A stretch of DNA of 64,000 nt, taken from the NCBI RefSeq assembly GCF_052060035.1, contig NZ_JBPOEA010000001.1, positions 1 to 64,000 on the forward strand, written 5' to 3'. The translations under genes and the position numbers were made by a program. Positions 43,698-52,987 of this stretch are shown one piece after another. The stretch's first letter is position 1. Every line of letters begins with the position of its first letter. The stretch is from Fodinibius sp052060035 (GTDB lineage Bacteria > Bacteroidota > Rhodothermia > Balneolales > Balneolaceae). The notes beneath the pieces are model-generated. The model saw nothing but the letters and a program-made list of their open reading frames with translations. It was not told where the DNA came from and searched no databases.

Positions 43698-46070
43698 ATG
43701 TCTACAAGCAAATACGATATTCAGAAAGTAGCGGTACTTGGATCAGGAACGATGGGCAGCCAAATTGCGGCTCATTGTGTGAATGCCGGAATGGAAGTTT
43801 GGCTGCTTGATCTCAAAGATGAGGAGAGCGAAAATCCTAATCAGACAGTGATTGATAATATTGCCAAGCTCAAAAAAATGAATCCTTCTCCAGTTGGATT
43901 GTCGGAATATGTTGATCGCATTACGCCCGGTAATTTCACTGATGATCTGGATATTCTTGCAGAGGTCGATTGGGTTTGTGAGGCTATTATTGAGAAGATG
44001 GATATCAAAAAAGACATGATGTCCAAGATTGAGGATGTTCGTACGGAAGGGACGATCGTGAGTTCCAATACTTCGGGTTTACCGATCGGTAAAATTAGTG
44101 AAGATTGCTCGAATGAATTTAAAGCACACTTTTTGGGTACACACTTTTTTAATCCACCGCGGTATATGAAGCTGTTGGAGGTTATTCCCACGGAATCAAC
44201 GGCCGACGATGTTATCGAATATATGTCGCGCTTCTGTGAACGTGATTTAGGTAAAGGAGTGGTGAAGTGTAAGGATACCCCGAATTTTATAGCCAATCGT
44301 ATTGGTATTTTCTCGATGGCCAGTATTATGCCGCACTTTTTCAATGGTGATTTTCGGGCTGAGGAAATCGATTATTTGTTGGGTACACTCACCGGCTATT
44401 CCAAAGCGGCTACATTTCGTACGGCCGATATGTCGGGTTTGGACGTGATTCATCATGTGGCAACGAATTTGTATCCTGCTATTCCCGATGATGAGCGACG
44501 CGAAGTATTTGATCTGCCCGAAGCTTTTGAGCAGATGGTGAAAGATGGTAAACATGGTAATAAAGCAGGCGAAGGATTTTATAAAAAAGTTCGCACTGAT
44601 TCGGGAAAAGAATACAAAGTGATTCATCCCGAAACGGGCGAATATGAGTCGCAGATTGATCCCGATTTCGAAAGTGCAACCGAAGCCAAGAAAAAGTTTA
44701 AAACCTCCGAAGAACGGTTAAAATTTTTGGTAAACCAGGATGATAAAGTCGGGCAGTTTTTGTGGAACATTCACTGTGACCTACTGCTGTATGCTGCTCA
44801 TCGTATCCCCGAGATTACCGAATCCGTGGAGGCTATCGACCGCGCGATGAAGTGGGGTTTCAACTGGGAGTTGGGGCCATTTGAACGGTGGGATGCCATT
44901 GGTGTTGAGGAGTCGGTAAAGCGTATGCAGGATGAAGGACTGGATGTGCCGAAAAATGTTTTAGACATGCTGGAGCGTGGACGAGATCAGTTTTATGACA
45001 AAGATGAAGGAACAGTATATAATTTAGCCACAGGAGAAGTTGAGGAGCTAAGTCCACCGGCTAAAGGAGCTATTCAGGTTTCTACTCTTAAAGCGAATGA
45101 AAACGAAGTGTTTGGCAACGAAAGTGCCGGATTGTACGATCTTGGTGATGGTATTGCTCTTTTTGAATTTCGAACCAAGCAGTATACGCTGGGCTTTGAG
45201 CTCGTGCAGTCGCTAAAGAAGGCGTGTGATGTGGTCGAGGAACAGTTTGACGGTCTGGTTATTAGTCATGATGGAGATAACTTTACCTATGGGGCTAACC
45301 TGATGGAAGCAATGGGCGCTTGGCAGAAGGGAGAGAAAGACCAGGTGAGACAGGCGGCAAAGAATTTTCAAGATGTAGCAGTAGGATTGCGCTATCGTCC
45401 CTTTCCGGTAGTGGCAGCGCCTTTTGGCCGGTCGCTCGGTGGCGGAGTTGAATTTATTCTCCATGCGGATAAGGTTGTTGCACATCACGAGTTGTATGCC
45501 GGTCTGGTGGAAGTAGGCGTTGGTTTGCTTCCGGCTGGAGGAGGGACCAAAGAAATGGTGCTACGAACCATGCAAGGTCTTATTGAAGATGAACAGGTTG
45601 ATCCCATGCCGAATATTAAAGAAAAGTTTAAGACTATCGGGATGGCTAAAGTTTCTGACGGCGCGCCTAAAGCAAAGCAAATGGGTTATTTGCGCGATTC
45701 GGGTGCCATTATCATGAATCGAGACCTGTTGATTACCAACGCCAAGGCCGAGGCCAAAAGAATGGCTGATGCCGGTTATTATCCCCCCGAAAAACCAATG
45801 ATTAAAGTGCTTGGAAACGAGGCATTGAGTTCGTTAAAAATGATGCTTCATATTATGCACGAGGCCAATTTTATCACTGATTACGATAAGGTAGTGGCAG
45901 AAAAAGTAGCGTATGTGATGAGTGGCGGTGATTTAAGCGAGCCACAGGAAGTACCTGAAGATTATATCTTACGGCTGGAACGAGAGGCCTTTTTAGAACT
46001 TTTGGAAGACGAACGAACGCAAGCCCGAATCGAGCACATGCTCAAGAAGGGAAAACCGTTGAGAAATTAG
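43698..46070 (+). CDS. fadN: 3-hydroxyacyl-CoA dehydrogenase / enoyl-CoA hydratase, FadN type
   Basis: Bifunctional beta-oxidation enzyme of 790 aa, with the hydroxyacyl-CoA dehydrogenase half first (Rossmann GSGTMGSQIAAHC at 15-27, LGTHFFNPPRYMKLLEVIP, CKDTPNFIANRIG) and the crotonase domain second (about 480-720; LGGGVEFILHADKV with catalytic Glu, LVEVGVGLLPAGGG). This order matches Bacillus FadN and is the reverse of FadB/FadJ. Its TAG stop begins a TAG-linked repeat. Confidence 0.93.
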   Translation: MSTSKYDIQKVAVLGSGTMGSQIAAHCVNAGMEVWLLDLKDEESENPNQTVIDNIAKLKKMNPSPVGLSEYVDRITPGNFTDDLDILAEVDWVCEAIIEKMDIKKDMMSKIEDVRTEGTIVSSNTSGLPIGKISEDCSNEFKAHFLGTHFFNPPRYMKLLEVIPTESTADDVIEYMSRFCERDLGKGVVKCKDTPNFIANRIGIFSMASIMPHFFNGDFRAEEIDYLLGTLTGYSKAATFRTADMSGLDVIHHVATNLYPAIPDDERREVFDLPEAFEQMVKDGKHGNKAGEGFYKKVRTDSGKEYKVIHPETGEYESQIDPDFESATEAKKKFKTSEERLKFLVNQDDKVGQFLWNIHCDLLLYAAHRIPEITESVEAIDRAMKWGFNWELGPFERWDAIGVEESVKRMQDEGLDVPKNVLDMLERGRDQFYDKDEGTVYNLATGEVEELSPPAKGAIQVSTLKANENEVFGNESAGLYDLGDGIALFEFRTKQYTLGFELVQSLKKACDVVEEQFDGLVISHDGDNFTYGANLMEAMGAWQKGEKDQVRQAAKNFQDVAVGLRYRPFPVVAAPFGRSLGGGVEFILHADKVVAHHELYAGLVEVGVGLLPAGGGTKEMVLRTMQGLIEDEQVDPMPNIKEKFKTIGMAKVSDGAPKAKQMGYLRDSGAIIMNRDLLITNAKAEAKRMADAGYYPPEKPMIKVLGNEALSSLKMMLHIMHEANFITDYDKVVAEKVAYVMSGGDLSEPQEVPEDYILRLEREAFLELLEDERTQARIEHMLKKGKPLRN

Positions 46071-46151
46071 AACACTGATTACACAGATGGAGCGGATCGT
46101 CACAGAAATATTCCGTGTGAATTAGTAATATCCGCGTTATCTGTGTTCCAA
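46068..46151 (+). repeat. Stop-codon-linked repeat, copy 5 (between fadN and fadA)
   Basis: The fadN TAG (46068-46070) starts TAGAACACTGATTACACAG followed by ATGGAGCGGAT, and the element closes with ATCCGCGTTATCTGTGTTCC. The two ends are an imperfect inverted repeat of over 25 bp (GGAACACAGATAACGCGGAT versus GAACACTGATTACACAGAT plus GGAGCGGAT). It nearly fills the spacer before fadA. Confidence 0.75.
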
Positions 46152-46167
46152 TTAAATATTTTACATT

Positions 46168-47349
46168 ATGAAAGAAGCTGTAATTGTTGCTGCTGCGCGA
46201 ACACCAACCGGAAAAGCGAATAAGGGATCATTGCGATTTACTTCGCCTGATACGTTAGGTGGAGAAGTAATTAAGAATTTATTGCAACGGGCCCCGAATC
46301 TACAGCCGGAAGAAGTAGATGATGTGATCATGGGTTGTGCTTTCCCCGAAGCGGCCCAGGGATTAAATATCGCTCGTCAGGCTGCTGCTTTAGGGGGACT
46401 TCCACCTTCCGTACCGGCCGCCACAATGAATCGCTTTTGTTCCTCGGGATTGCAGACTATTGCCCAAGCAGCCGAACGTATTATGGTGGGTGGTGCCAAT
46501 GTTATTATTGCCGGAGGGGTGGAGTCGATGTCGCTTGTACCTATGGGAGGATATGTCTCACGATTGAATCCCGACTTGGTTGAGAACTATCCCGAGATCT
46601 ATATCAACATGGGATTGACGGCCGAAAATGTAGCAGATAAGTACGATGTAAGTCGTGAAGACCAAGACGCCTTTGCCTATCGAAGTCATCAGCGAGCACT
46701 AAAGGCATGGGATGAGGGCTACTTTGATGATCAGATTGTGTCTATTGAAGTGAAAGAAAAGAAGGTAACGGCTGATGGTGAAGTAGAAGAAAATGGATTT
46801 ATTTTTGATACAGATGAAGGTCCGCGTAGCGATACTTCTGAAGAAATCTTAGCAAAGCTGAATCCTGCTTTTAAGCAGGGAGGATCAGTGACGGCTGGAA
46901 ATTCATCCCAAATGAATGACGCTGCGGCAGCAGTCGTGGTCATGAGTCGCGAAAAGGCCGATGAGCTGGAATTGCAGCCAATTGCTAAATATCACGGTTT
47001 TTCAGTTGCGGGTGTACCACCTGAGATTATGGGAATCGGTCCCGTAGAGGCAGTGCCAAAAGTGCTTACCCAAACCGGGATGGAACTTTCGGATATTGAT
47101 TTAATTGAGCTTAATGAAGCTTTTGCTGCCCAATCTTTAGCCGTGATTCGGGAACTGGGACTAAATGAAGATATTGTCAATATCAACGGTGGCGCTATTG
47201 CCATGGGACATCCGCTTGGTTGTACCGGTGCTAAATTGACAACTCAGATTCTGCACGATTTAAAGCGACTGGATAAACAGTTCGCCATGGTGACTATGTG
47301 CGTTGGCGGCGGTATGGGCGCTGCCGGTATTTTCGAGAACTTAGCTTAG
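46168..47349 (+). CDS. fadA: Acetyl-CoA C-acyltransferase (3-ketoacyl-CoA thiolase)
   Basis: Last step of each beta-oxidation cycle. Catalytic residues: Cys in MNRFCSSGLQTI (about residue 90), His in GHPLGCTGAKL (about 348) and Cys in MCVGGGMGAAG (about 378). 393 aa, normal for the family. Located between fadN and the SDR, which identifies it as the fatty-acid thiolase and separates it from paaJ. Confidence 0.95.
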   Translation: MKEAVIVAAARTPTGKANKGSLRFTSPDTLGGEVIKNLLQRAPNLQPEEVDDVIMGCAFPEAAQGLNIARQAAALGGLPPSVPAATMNRFCSSGLQTIAQAAERIMVGGANVIIAGGVESMSLVPMGGYVSRLNPDLVENYPEIYINMGLTAENVADKYDVSREDQDAFAYRSHQRALKAWDEGYFDDQIVSIEVKEKKVTADGEVEENGFIFDTDEGPRSDTSEEILAKLNPAFKQGGSVTAGNSSQMNDAAAAVVVMSREKADELELQPIAKYHGFSVAGVPPEIMGIGPVEAVPKVLTQTGMELSDIDLIELNEAFAAQSLAVIRELGLNEDIVNINGGAIAMGHPLGCTGAKLTTQILHDLKRLDKQFAMVTMCVGGGMGAAGIFENLA

Positions 47350-47354
47350 CTTTA

Positions 47355-47384
47355 TGTCATTCTGAACTTGTTTCAGGATCTAAC
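47355..47384. repeat. Possible dispersed repeat after fadA
   Basis: TGTCATTCTGAACTTGTTTC continuing AGGATCTAAC, with a short stem CTGAA/TTCAG. I recall sequences beginning TGTCATTCTGAAC as widespread intergenic repeats in related genomes; only one copy is visible here, so the label rests on that recollection. Confidence 0.35.
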
Positions 47385-47408
47385 TTTTTAATTTTATAAA
47401 AGACTATA

Positions 47409-48263
47409 ATGTTTACATCAGATACGTTAGCAGATCAAACGATTTTAATCACCGGCGGTGGCAGCGGATTAGGGTTGGCTATGGCCAAAAAGTTTGCCTC
47501 ACTCGGCAGTAATATTGCTATTTGCGGCCGAACCGAAGAAAAACTCCAAAATGCGGTTGAGGAAATTGATAAAACCGGTAATGATAGTTCGGTCAAATAT
47601 TATGTAGCTGATGTCCGCGATTATGACCGTATTAAAGAGATGGTCGGAGAAATTGCATCTGATTTTGGAGTAATGACCGGCCTTGTCAATAATGCGGCAG
47701 GGAATTTTTTGTCCGCTTCGGAAGACCTTTCTCCCGGTGGATTTAAAGCGGTGGTCGATATCGTCTTACACGGCTCATTCAATTGCACGCATGTATTTGG
47801 TAATTATCTGATTGACGAAGAGCGCGAAGGCAATATCTTAAATATGGTAACGACCTATTCTGAGGATACCGGATCAGCTTTTGTGCTTCCATCTGCTTGC
47901 GGAAAAGCGGGGGTATTGGCCATGACGCGGTCACTGGCTTATGAATGGGCTACGTATGGCATCCGACTAAATGCTATAGCGCCCGGACCCTTTCCTACCA
48001 AAGGAGCTTGGGAACGATTGGTTCCCGATGAAAGTGCAGAGCAGAAATTCCTATCTAAAATCCCTGCAGGTCGTTATGGTGATAAAGAGGAGTTAGCTAA
48101 TCTTGCTACCTTCTTAATGTCGGATATGGCGCCCTATATCACCGGAGAATGTGTAGTCATTGATGGCGGTGAACGACTGTCAGCCGGTCAGTTTAATTTT
48201 ATCGATAAGCTGGGATCACGTGACGAGCTAAAGAAATTTTTCAAGATGATGCACAAGAAATAA
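47409..48263 (+). CDS. SDR, 2,4-dienoyl-CoA reductase-like
   Basis: Short-chain dehydrogenase of 284 aa: TGGGSGLG at about 16-23, NNAAGNFLSASEDLSPGGFK near 94, and CGKAGVLAMTRSLAYEW near 166. The NNAAGNF and SPGGFKAVVDIVLHGSFN pattern matches the peroxisomal/bacterial 2,4-dienoyl-CoA reductase group, where Tyr of the usual YxxxK is absent, consistent with CGKAG here. With fadD, fadN and fadA this would let the cell degrade polyunsaturated fatty acids. Function inferred from motif and operon position. Confidence 0.82.
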   Translation: MFTSDTLADQTILITGGGSGLGLAMAKKFASLGSNIAICGRTEEKLQNAVEEIDKTGNDSSVKYYVADVRDYDRIKEMVGEIASDFGVMTGLVNNAAGNFLSASEDLSPGGFKAVVDIVLHGSFNCTHVFGNYLIDEEREGNILNMVTTYSEDTGSAFVLPSACGKAGVLAMTRSLAYEWATYGIRLNAIAPGPFPTKGAWERLVPDESAEQKFLSKIPAGRYGDKEELANLATFLMSDMAPYITGECVVIDGGERLSAGQFNFIDKLGSRDELKKFFKMMHKK

Positions 48264-48309
48264 TAAAATCATCAAGCATGATGGCTTATGAAAATAGGTA
48301 ACTCAATGA

Positions 48310-49161
48310 CTAAAGGCGTTTGAGACGTTTCTTAATTTTATCAATCGTCTTATTCAGTTTCCAAAGGTGATAGGCATTGTAAACTGTTTCCCGTTTAAGC
48401 TGGATTGATTTTAGAAAATCAAGAGCAGCTAACTCAGCAGCCCTGCTTGCATCAAAAGATTCACTGTTAAAAAACAGGTGACCATCTCCATTCTCTTCGC
48501 CTAACCGAACAGATTGTTTCAATACATCACAATCTAAGATAAAATGATTATTTGCAGCCAGTCGATGGTGCCGGGCGTCGGTTGCTGTTACATTAATAAA
48601 AATGTTAGCCGTTGCTCCACTTTCAAATCGCAGCAACATATGCATAACGTATAGATGTTGCTCTGAAAGTTCTACAGTCTTAATATCAATGTGGTGCACC
48701 GATCCGTTTATCCACCGTAAGCAGAATGCGAGCTCATCGATCCAGTAATATTCAAAAGGACGGTCTGACTCTATAAATTCTGAATAATTTAACTCACGAT
48801 TGATTTGCAGAAATGAAGGTTTAGTAATCTTTTTCGCCATCCATTTTGAGGCGGGTGCCAGGGTAGGCCAGTGTGAGAACTGAACAAGTACATTTGATTC
48901 TTCAGCAGCGTGATAAACTTTTTCAACTTGTTTTGTATGAGTGGGAATAGGGGCTACTAAAAAAGTGTGATATCCTGCTTTAACCGCCTTCAGTAATTGA
49001 TCCAGATTTTCAGTGGGTTCATCCATTAATAGGCATGCATCAACATCACCAATTTCGGAGAGCTTGGCAGAAATGACCACTTCAGAGACAGTGCGATGTG
49101 GACGCATATGTTTTTCCCATGCAACGGCTCTTTCAGCAGGACCAACGATGCCTATTCTCAT
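48310..49161 (-). CDS. Gfo/Idh/MocA-like oxidoreductase
   Basis: 283 aa. N-terminal Rossmann start MRIGIVGPAERAVAWEKHM is recognisable though the glycine motif is degenerate (GIVGPAERA), and the middle AVKAGYHTFLVAPIPTHTKQ matches the EKP-type region, with AP in place of the usual EKP. The C-terminal part has the domain-like beta-sheet segment (TVELSEQHLYVMHMLLRFES). Shorter than typical (about 330-350 aa), so it may be divergent or non-catalytic. Substrate unknown. Confidence 0.6.
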   Translation of the reverse strand: MRIGIVGPAERAVAWEKHMRPHRTVSEVVISAKLSEIGDVDACLLMDEPTENLDQLLKAVKAGYHTFLVAPIPTHTKQVEKVYHAAEESNVLVQFSHWPTLAPASKWMAKKITKPSFLQINRELNYSEFIESDRPFEYYWIDELAFCLRWINGSVHHIDIKTVELSEQHLYVMHMLLRFESGATANIFINVTATDARHHRLAANNHFILDCDVLKQSVRLGEENGDGHLFFNSESFDASRAAELAALDFLKSIQLKRETVYNAYHLWKLNKTIDKIKKRLKRL

Positions 49162-49246
49162 AACCTGGTTATTTGTTAGTAATTAACTATCCATAGTTAT
49201 GAAATAGGTCATTAATTTCAAAACTGATTAACCAAATAGAGAGGTA

Positions 49247-49429
49247 TTATTCAGGCATGACTAACGCAAGAATAAAATAAAGAAGCACCGGGCTTCCCCA
49301 ACCCAGAAAAGTTGTGATTACGAATATAATTCTAATAATTGTAGGATCCCATCCCAAGTATTCAGCAATACCACCGCATACTCCGGTAATCATTTTATCA
49401 GTTCGGGACTTTTTTAAACGAGCTCCCAT
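49247..49429 (-). CDS. PspC-domain small membrane protein
   Basis: 61 aa from ATG 49427-49429 (a TTG lies two codons upstream). The PspC pattern MITGVCGGIAEYLGWDPTII is complete, followed by a hydrophobic segment (about 30-58). PspC proteins are envelope-stress associated in other bacteria. A short gene consisting of the domain alone is common in Bacteroidota. Confidence 0.85.
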   Translation of the reverse strand: MGARLKKSRTDKMITGVCGGIAEYLGWDPTIIRIIFVITTFLGWGSPVLLYFILALVMPE

Positions 49430-49482
49430 AAGCAATATCAGTTAATGGTTTTATAGATATTTGTTGAAATAGTACGTCAGAT

Positions 49483-50166
49483 TTAGTGGGATGTTTCGGA
49501 TGATTTTACATTCACATAAAAAGAAAGTCCAAAGTAATAGAAGGGAAATAAAAATGAACTATAAATTAACCACGGCGGTGATTGATCAAAATAATATAAT
49601 AATGCTAAGAGCTGCAGGGTGAAAATACCGCCTAATATCAATGTTAAAGGTCGCAAATATTTTGTGCGGGATGGGTAGACAAATTTGACAGGTAAAAAAG
49701 TAACGAAGGCGAACATTAATAGAATTCCAGAAGCAAATGCAACAGGCAATTCGAGCAGAAAAATATAGAATACAACAATATTCCAGTAGGATGGGAAGCC
49801 AAGGAAAAAGTGATCTTCTGTTTTAGCGTTGGTTTTTGAAAAGCCAAAAATACTTGCGACGGAACAAATTGCAAGTACCCAGGTAGGCAAACCCATGGTT
49901 GCATAAATCCAGAGCAGGGGGGCGATGGTCCACGTAATAAAATCGATGATGTTGTCCATCAAGGCACCGTCAATAGCTGCGGCATGTTCTTTGGTTTGCG
50001 TAATTCGTGCCAGTGCCCCATCTAAAGAATCGATGATACCAGCGACGGCCAGTACCCAAACCGTTTCTTGATAAAACCCGTTATATGTTAATATGAGTGC
50101 CCACAAGCCAAGTCCTGCCCCTAAAGCAGTAAATAGATGGACCCCGTACGCTGCTGCTTTTTTCAC
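49483..50166 (-). CDS. pcs: Phosphatidylcholine synthase (CDP-alcohol phosphatidyltransferase)
   Basis: Condenses CDP-diacylglycerol with choline directly to phosphatidylcholine, an integral membrane enzyme. The CDP-alcohol motif is present as IDSLDGALARITQTKEHA followed by IDGALMDNIIDFITW (Asp/Gly/Ala-Arg/Asp pattern), and the sequence KTEDHFFLGFPSYWNIVVFY matches Pcs specifically. 227 aa with about seven TM helices. GTG start. PC is uncommon in Bacteroidota relatives, so the gene is informative. Confidence 0.85.
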   Translation of the reverse strand: MKKAAAYGVHLFTALGAGLGLWALILTYNGFYQETVWVLAVAGIIDSLDGALARITQTKEHAAAIDGALMDNIIDFITWTIAPLLWIYATMGLPTWVLAICSVASIFGFSKTNAKTEDHFFLGFPSYWNIVVFYIFLLELPVAFASGILLMFAFVTFLPVKFVYPSRTKYLRPLTLILGGIFTLQLLALLYYFDQSPPWLIYSSFLFPFYYFGLSFYVNVKSSETSH

Positions 50167-50213
50167 AAACAGTTTATGTTATTAATGATATCCTTCTTTT
50201 GATCATCCATAAT

Positions 50214-50251
50214 AAAATAAAAAAAGCGGAACCTATGAAGTCCCGCTTTTT
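50214..50251 (-). terminator. Terminator downstream of the M56-TonB gene
   Basis: On the minus strand AAAAAGCGGGA and TTCCGCTTTTT pair (11 bp with one G-U) around a nine-base loop, followed by a T-rich tail, ending the leftward blaI-M56 transcript. Confidence 0.8.
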
Positions 50252-50297
50252 ATCGAAAGGAAAGAGGTAATATTGTTACATTTTTGTGTCCATTGGA

Positions 50298-51944
50298 CTA
50301 TGATTCGTTATCATCTTTGGATAGTTGATAGCTAATAGGCAATGAGTACTGTACGCGTACCGGCTCGCCTTTAACTTTACCGGGTGTAAATTCGGCTTGT
50401 TTTACAACCCGTAGTGCTTCTTGATCTAAACTTTCATGAACTCCTTTTACGATGGTAGGATTGGTAACATTGCCGTTTTTGTCAACAATAAATTGTACGA
50501 TGACTCGACCTTGGGCCCCGGCATCGCGTGCATCCTGGGGATAATCAATCATTTTCTGTAAAGAACCTAAGCCTCCAATGAGTTCTGGCATGTTTTCTAC
50601 AGCAACGTAATAATTACCTTCGTCTGATTTTGAAGGGGATTTAGGTTTAGAATAAGCTTGTTCTTTGAGATCAGCGAATGCCTTATCAGGATTGTTAATT
50701 TCCATCTTGATAACGCCATATTTACCTGATTCGCCATACTGGGTTTTGGCTTCTTTACCCTTAAGGGCATCAACTGATTTAATATACTTTGGCTTCAGAC
50801 GGGAGAGCTTGTCTTTATTTTCTTCCGTTCGGTCCCATTCTTCTCCATTTATTATATAAAGCGGAATGTTCTCGGAAGACTGATTAGCCATTTGAGCCTG
50901 TGTTTGTTCTACTTCACTTTTAGTAATATTGTCATCAGCCATATCCGTGCAGGAGATAGTCACAGTTAAAAGAGAAGCGGCAAAGAGTGTTAGCAAAAAA
51001 CTTGATCGAAAATTCATAGTAGTATGGTTTTGATTAGACATAATTTGGATACGTTTTTTTAAAGAAGAAGGATTAACGGCCATTGATAAAGCTAACCGTT
51101 GATGACAGTCTCGCTTTGCAAGCTCGAAAAGAAGCGAGGCATACTTTTTCTTTGAAAAACGGTTAGTAGCTAAAACTTTAGTGTCACATAAAATTTCGCG
51201 GAATTCTTCACGCGATGAATAAAAGTGATACACTAACGGATGAAACCAGAAAAGACTTTTTATGAAGACTAAGAAGCTGTTAAGCAAAAAGTCATGGTTT
51301 TTGATATGAACCAGTTCATGCTGAACAGCCATGGCAAGTGATTCTTGATCTCTCTGTAAATCAGTCGGTACTACAATTTTGGTATTTAGCCACCCATAGG
51401 TATAGGGAATGGAGGTGTTGGTGGAATATGCTATGAGGGTATTTTGATAATGATCTGGACTTTCCGGCAGATTGTGCATCAACTCTTTTTCATTGGCTAA
51501 AGCATGAAAGTTCAACTCATTTCCAATTTTCCTCAGTCGAGCAAAATCGAATAAAAGTTTTATCAACAGTAAGGCTGCACCAACGACAAAGATCAGACTA
51601 ATTACCCCGGTCCAAAAATGAGGAGTCAGTATTGCGTTCAGTATTGATGGGTCGGAGGTTGTGGCAGATACTGGTATCGGATTTTGTATCACAATAGATA
51701 TTCCTGCTACAGCCGATTCTGTGCTGGTGTTTATTTTGTCTATCAGGTATGTCCCTAAAAGTCCAAGAGGGAGAACCAGCAACAGTGCTGTTCGAATGTG
51801 ATAATGGTAAATGACATTGGGGGATTGATATTTGGATAATGCCCATGCTACAGGAGCAGCTACCAGCGTCCAGATAATGACTGGAAGCCATAAATACTCG
51901 ATCATTTGATCGCCAAACGATTGAAGCAGATTAATGTATTCCAT
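50298..51944 (-). CDS. BlaR1/M56-family membrane metallopeptidase fused to a TonB C-terminal domain
   Basis: 548 aa. Several TM helices in residues 15-135, then the M56 zinc-protease motif HELVH at 209-213 (with an acidic/His third ligand further on), a linker with TM near 318-330, and a TonB-like C-terminal domain from about 450 (PQDARDAGAQGRVIVQFIVD, VVKQAEFTPGKVKGEPVRVQ). The BlaR1-TonB fusion is known in Bacteroidota. As in BlaR1, it would sense an envelope signal and cleave BlaI; the signal is not known to be a beta-lactam here, as no penicillin-binding sensor domain is seen. It overlaps blaI by one base. Confidence 0.88.
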   Translation of the reverse strand: MEYINLLQSFGDQMIEYLWLPVIIWTLVAAPVAWALSKYQSPNVIYHYHIRTALLLVLPLGLLGTYLIDKINTSTESAVAGISIVIQNPIPVSATTSDPSILNAILTPHFWTGVISLIFVVGAALLLIKLLFDFARLRKIGNELNFHALANEKELMHNLPESPDHYQNTLIAYSTNTSIPYTYGWLNTKIVVPTDLQRDQESLAMAVQHELVHIKNHDFLLNSFLVFIKSLFWFHPLVYHFYSSREEFREILCDTKVLATNRFSKKKYASLLFELAKRDCHQRLALSMAVNPSSLKKRIQIMSNQNHTTMNFRSSFLLTLFAASLLTVTISCTDMADDNITKSEVEQTQAQMANQSSENIPLYIINGEEWDRTEENKDKLSRLKPKYIKSVDALKGKEAKTQYGESGKYGVIKMEINNPDKAFADLKEQAYSKPKSPSKSDEGNYYVAVENMPELIGGLGSLQKMIDYPQDARDAGAQGRVIVQFIVDKNGNVTNPTIVKGVHESLDQEALRVVKQAEFTPGKVKGEPVRVQYSLPISYQLSKDDNES

Positions 51945-52327
51945 TATTGATTATCCTCCATGTTATCAATCATAGATTTAATTTCATTTAAGTCCTCCGA
52001 AGTCAAGTCATCACTATTAACCAGTGCCTGTACTAAGTCCTTGGGAGACCCTTTAAAGGCTTTTTTCATAAGATCTGTAATGATATTTGAGCGTACCGAT
52101 TCAGGTTTTTGGGCGGGACTGTAAACATAGGTCACGCCTTCTTTACGATATTTGAGAAACCCTTTATCGGCCAGGTTTTTCATCACGGTCATAATAGTTG
52201 TATAGGCAACTTCGCGCTTTTTTAGGATGCGCTTGCGAACCTGTTTGACAGTAGCTTCGCCCATATCCCATACATGATTGAGTACTTCCATTTCGGTTTC
52301 ACCCAGTGGCGTCAGTGATTTTTTCAT
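51944..52327 (-). CDS. BlaI/MecI-family transcriptional repressor
   Basis: 127-aa winged-helix regulator with LTPLGETEMEVLNHVWDMGE and VAYTTIMTVMKNLADKGFLK (recognition helix and wing) typical of BlaI/MecI. Inactivated by the M56 protease partner cleaving it in known systems. One-base overlap with the protease gene (TAATG) shows coupling. Presumed operators lie directly upstream. Confidence 0.9.
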   Translation of the reverse strand: MKKSLTPLGETEMEVLNHVWDMGEATVKQVRKRILKKREVAYTTIMTVMKNLADKGFLKYRKEGVTYVYSPAQKPESVRSNIITDLMKKAFKGSPKDLVQALVNSDDLTSEDLNEIKSMIDNMEDNQ

Positions 52328-52340
52328 CTGTCTACGACTT

Positions 52341-52383
52341 ACTAATCATTTAGTTTTAATCAGTTAGTACTAATATAATAGTA
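52341..52383. promoter_or_regulatory. Cluster of ACTAA/TTAGT palindromes, candidate BlaI operator
   Basis: Upstream of blaI three overlapping palindromes share the half-sites ACTAA/TTAGT: ACTAATCATTTAGT (52341-52354), TTAGTACTAA (52364-52373) and TACTAATATAATAGTA (52368-52383). Repeated dyads next to a BlaI-type gene are typical of autoregulation. The half-site differs from the staphylococcal TACA/TGTA operator. Confidence 0.55.
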
Positions 52384-52422
52384 TTATTATTTTTGTCAAA
52401 TTATAAGGAGAATAAATTATTT

Positions 52423-52908
52423 CTAAATAATGGTCTTAGCAATTTGGATAGCCTGATCTGCAGTTTGTGCTCGGGCGGGCAACGGATAATTCATTTCTGT
52501 GATAAAATCTATCAGTTTTGGAGAGGCAGCTAGTAATATAAGGGGTTTTTGTGCTTTAAGGGCCATCATTATTTCTGAGGTGGTCCCGGCCCCCGATCCG
52601 CAAGCTATAACTACATCAGAAGATAGTATGTTTATATTATTACGGGCACTGCCCATGCCGGTACAGACCGGTATATCTACAAACTTTGAGCAATTTCGTT
52701 TATCTGAGTCAGGCAATATTCCGATCGTAAGGCCGCCTGATTCTTTTGCTCCTTTCGAAGCGGCATCCATCACGCCTTTATTTCTACCTCCGGTTAAGAG
52801 AGTCCAATTTTGATTGGCAACGAATTTTCCCAGCTTGTAAGCAAGGTTTATATCTTTTTGGGATGCCCCATCACCGGGCCCCATTACACCAATGATAGTT
52901 TTTGTCAT
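52423..52908 (-). CDS. LOG-like / TIGR00725-type nucleotide-binding protein
   Basis: About 161 aa from ATG 52906-52908 (a GTG three codons upstream also opens the frame). Rossmann-like SLOG fold: IGVMGPGDG, LTGGRNKGVMDAA (the PGGxGTxxE/GGxxG type phosphate loop) and GSGAGTTSEIMMALK. Homologues are related to cytokinin-activating LOG and to TIGR00725 proteins of unknown function; most likely a nucleotide or phosphoribohydrolase-like binding protein. Divergent from the photolyase operon across 79 bp. Confidence 0.72.
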   Translation of the reverse strand: MTKTIIGVMGPGDGASQKDINLAYKLGKFVANQNWTLLTGGRNKGVMDAASKGAKESGGLTIGILPDSDKRNCSKFVDIPVCTGMGSARNNINILSSDVVIACGSGAGTTSEIMMALKAQKPLILLAASPKLIDFITEMNYPLPARAQTADQAIQIAKTII

Positions 52909-52987
52909 AGTAAACACACTTTAATTGGAACTTAGTATTGATAAAATATATTAACATAACGCATTCATTAAATATAAGTTCTGATTA

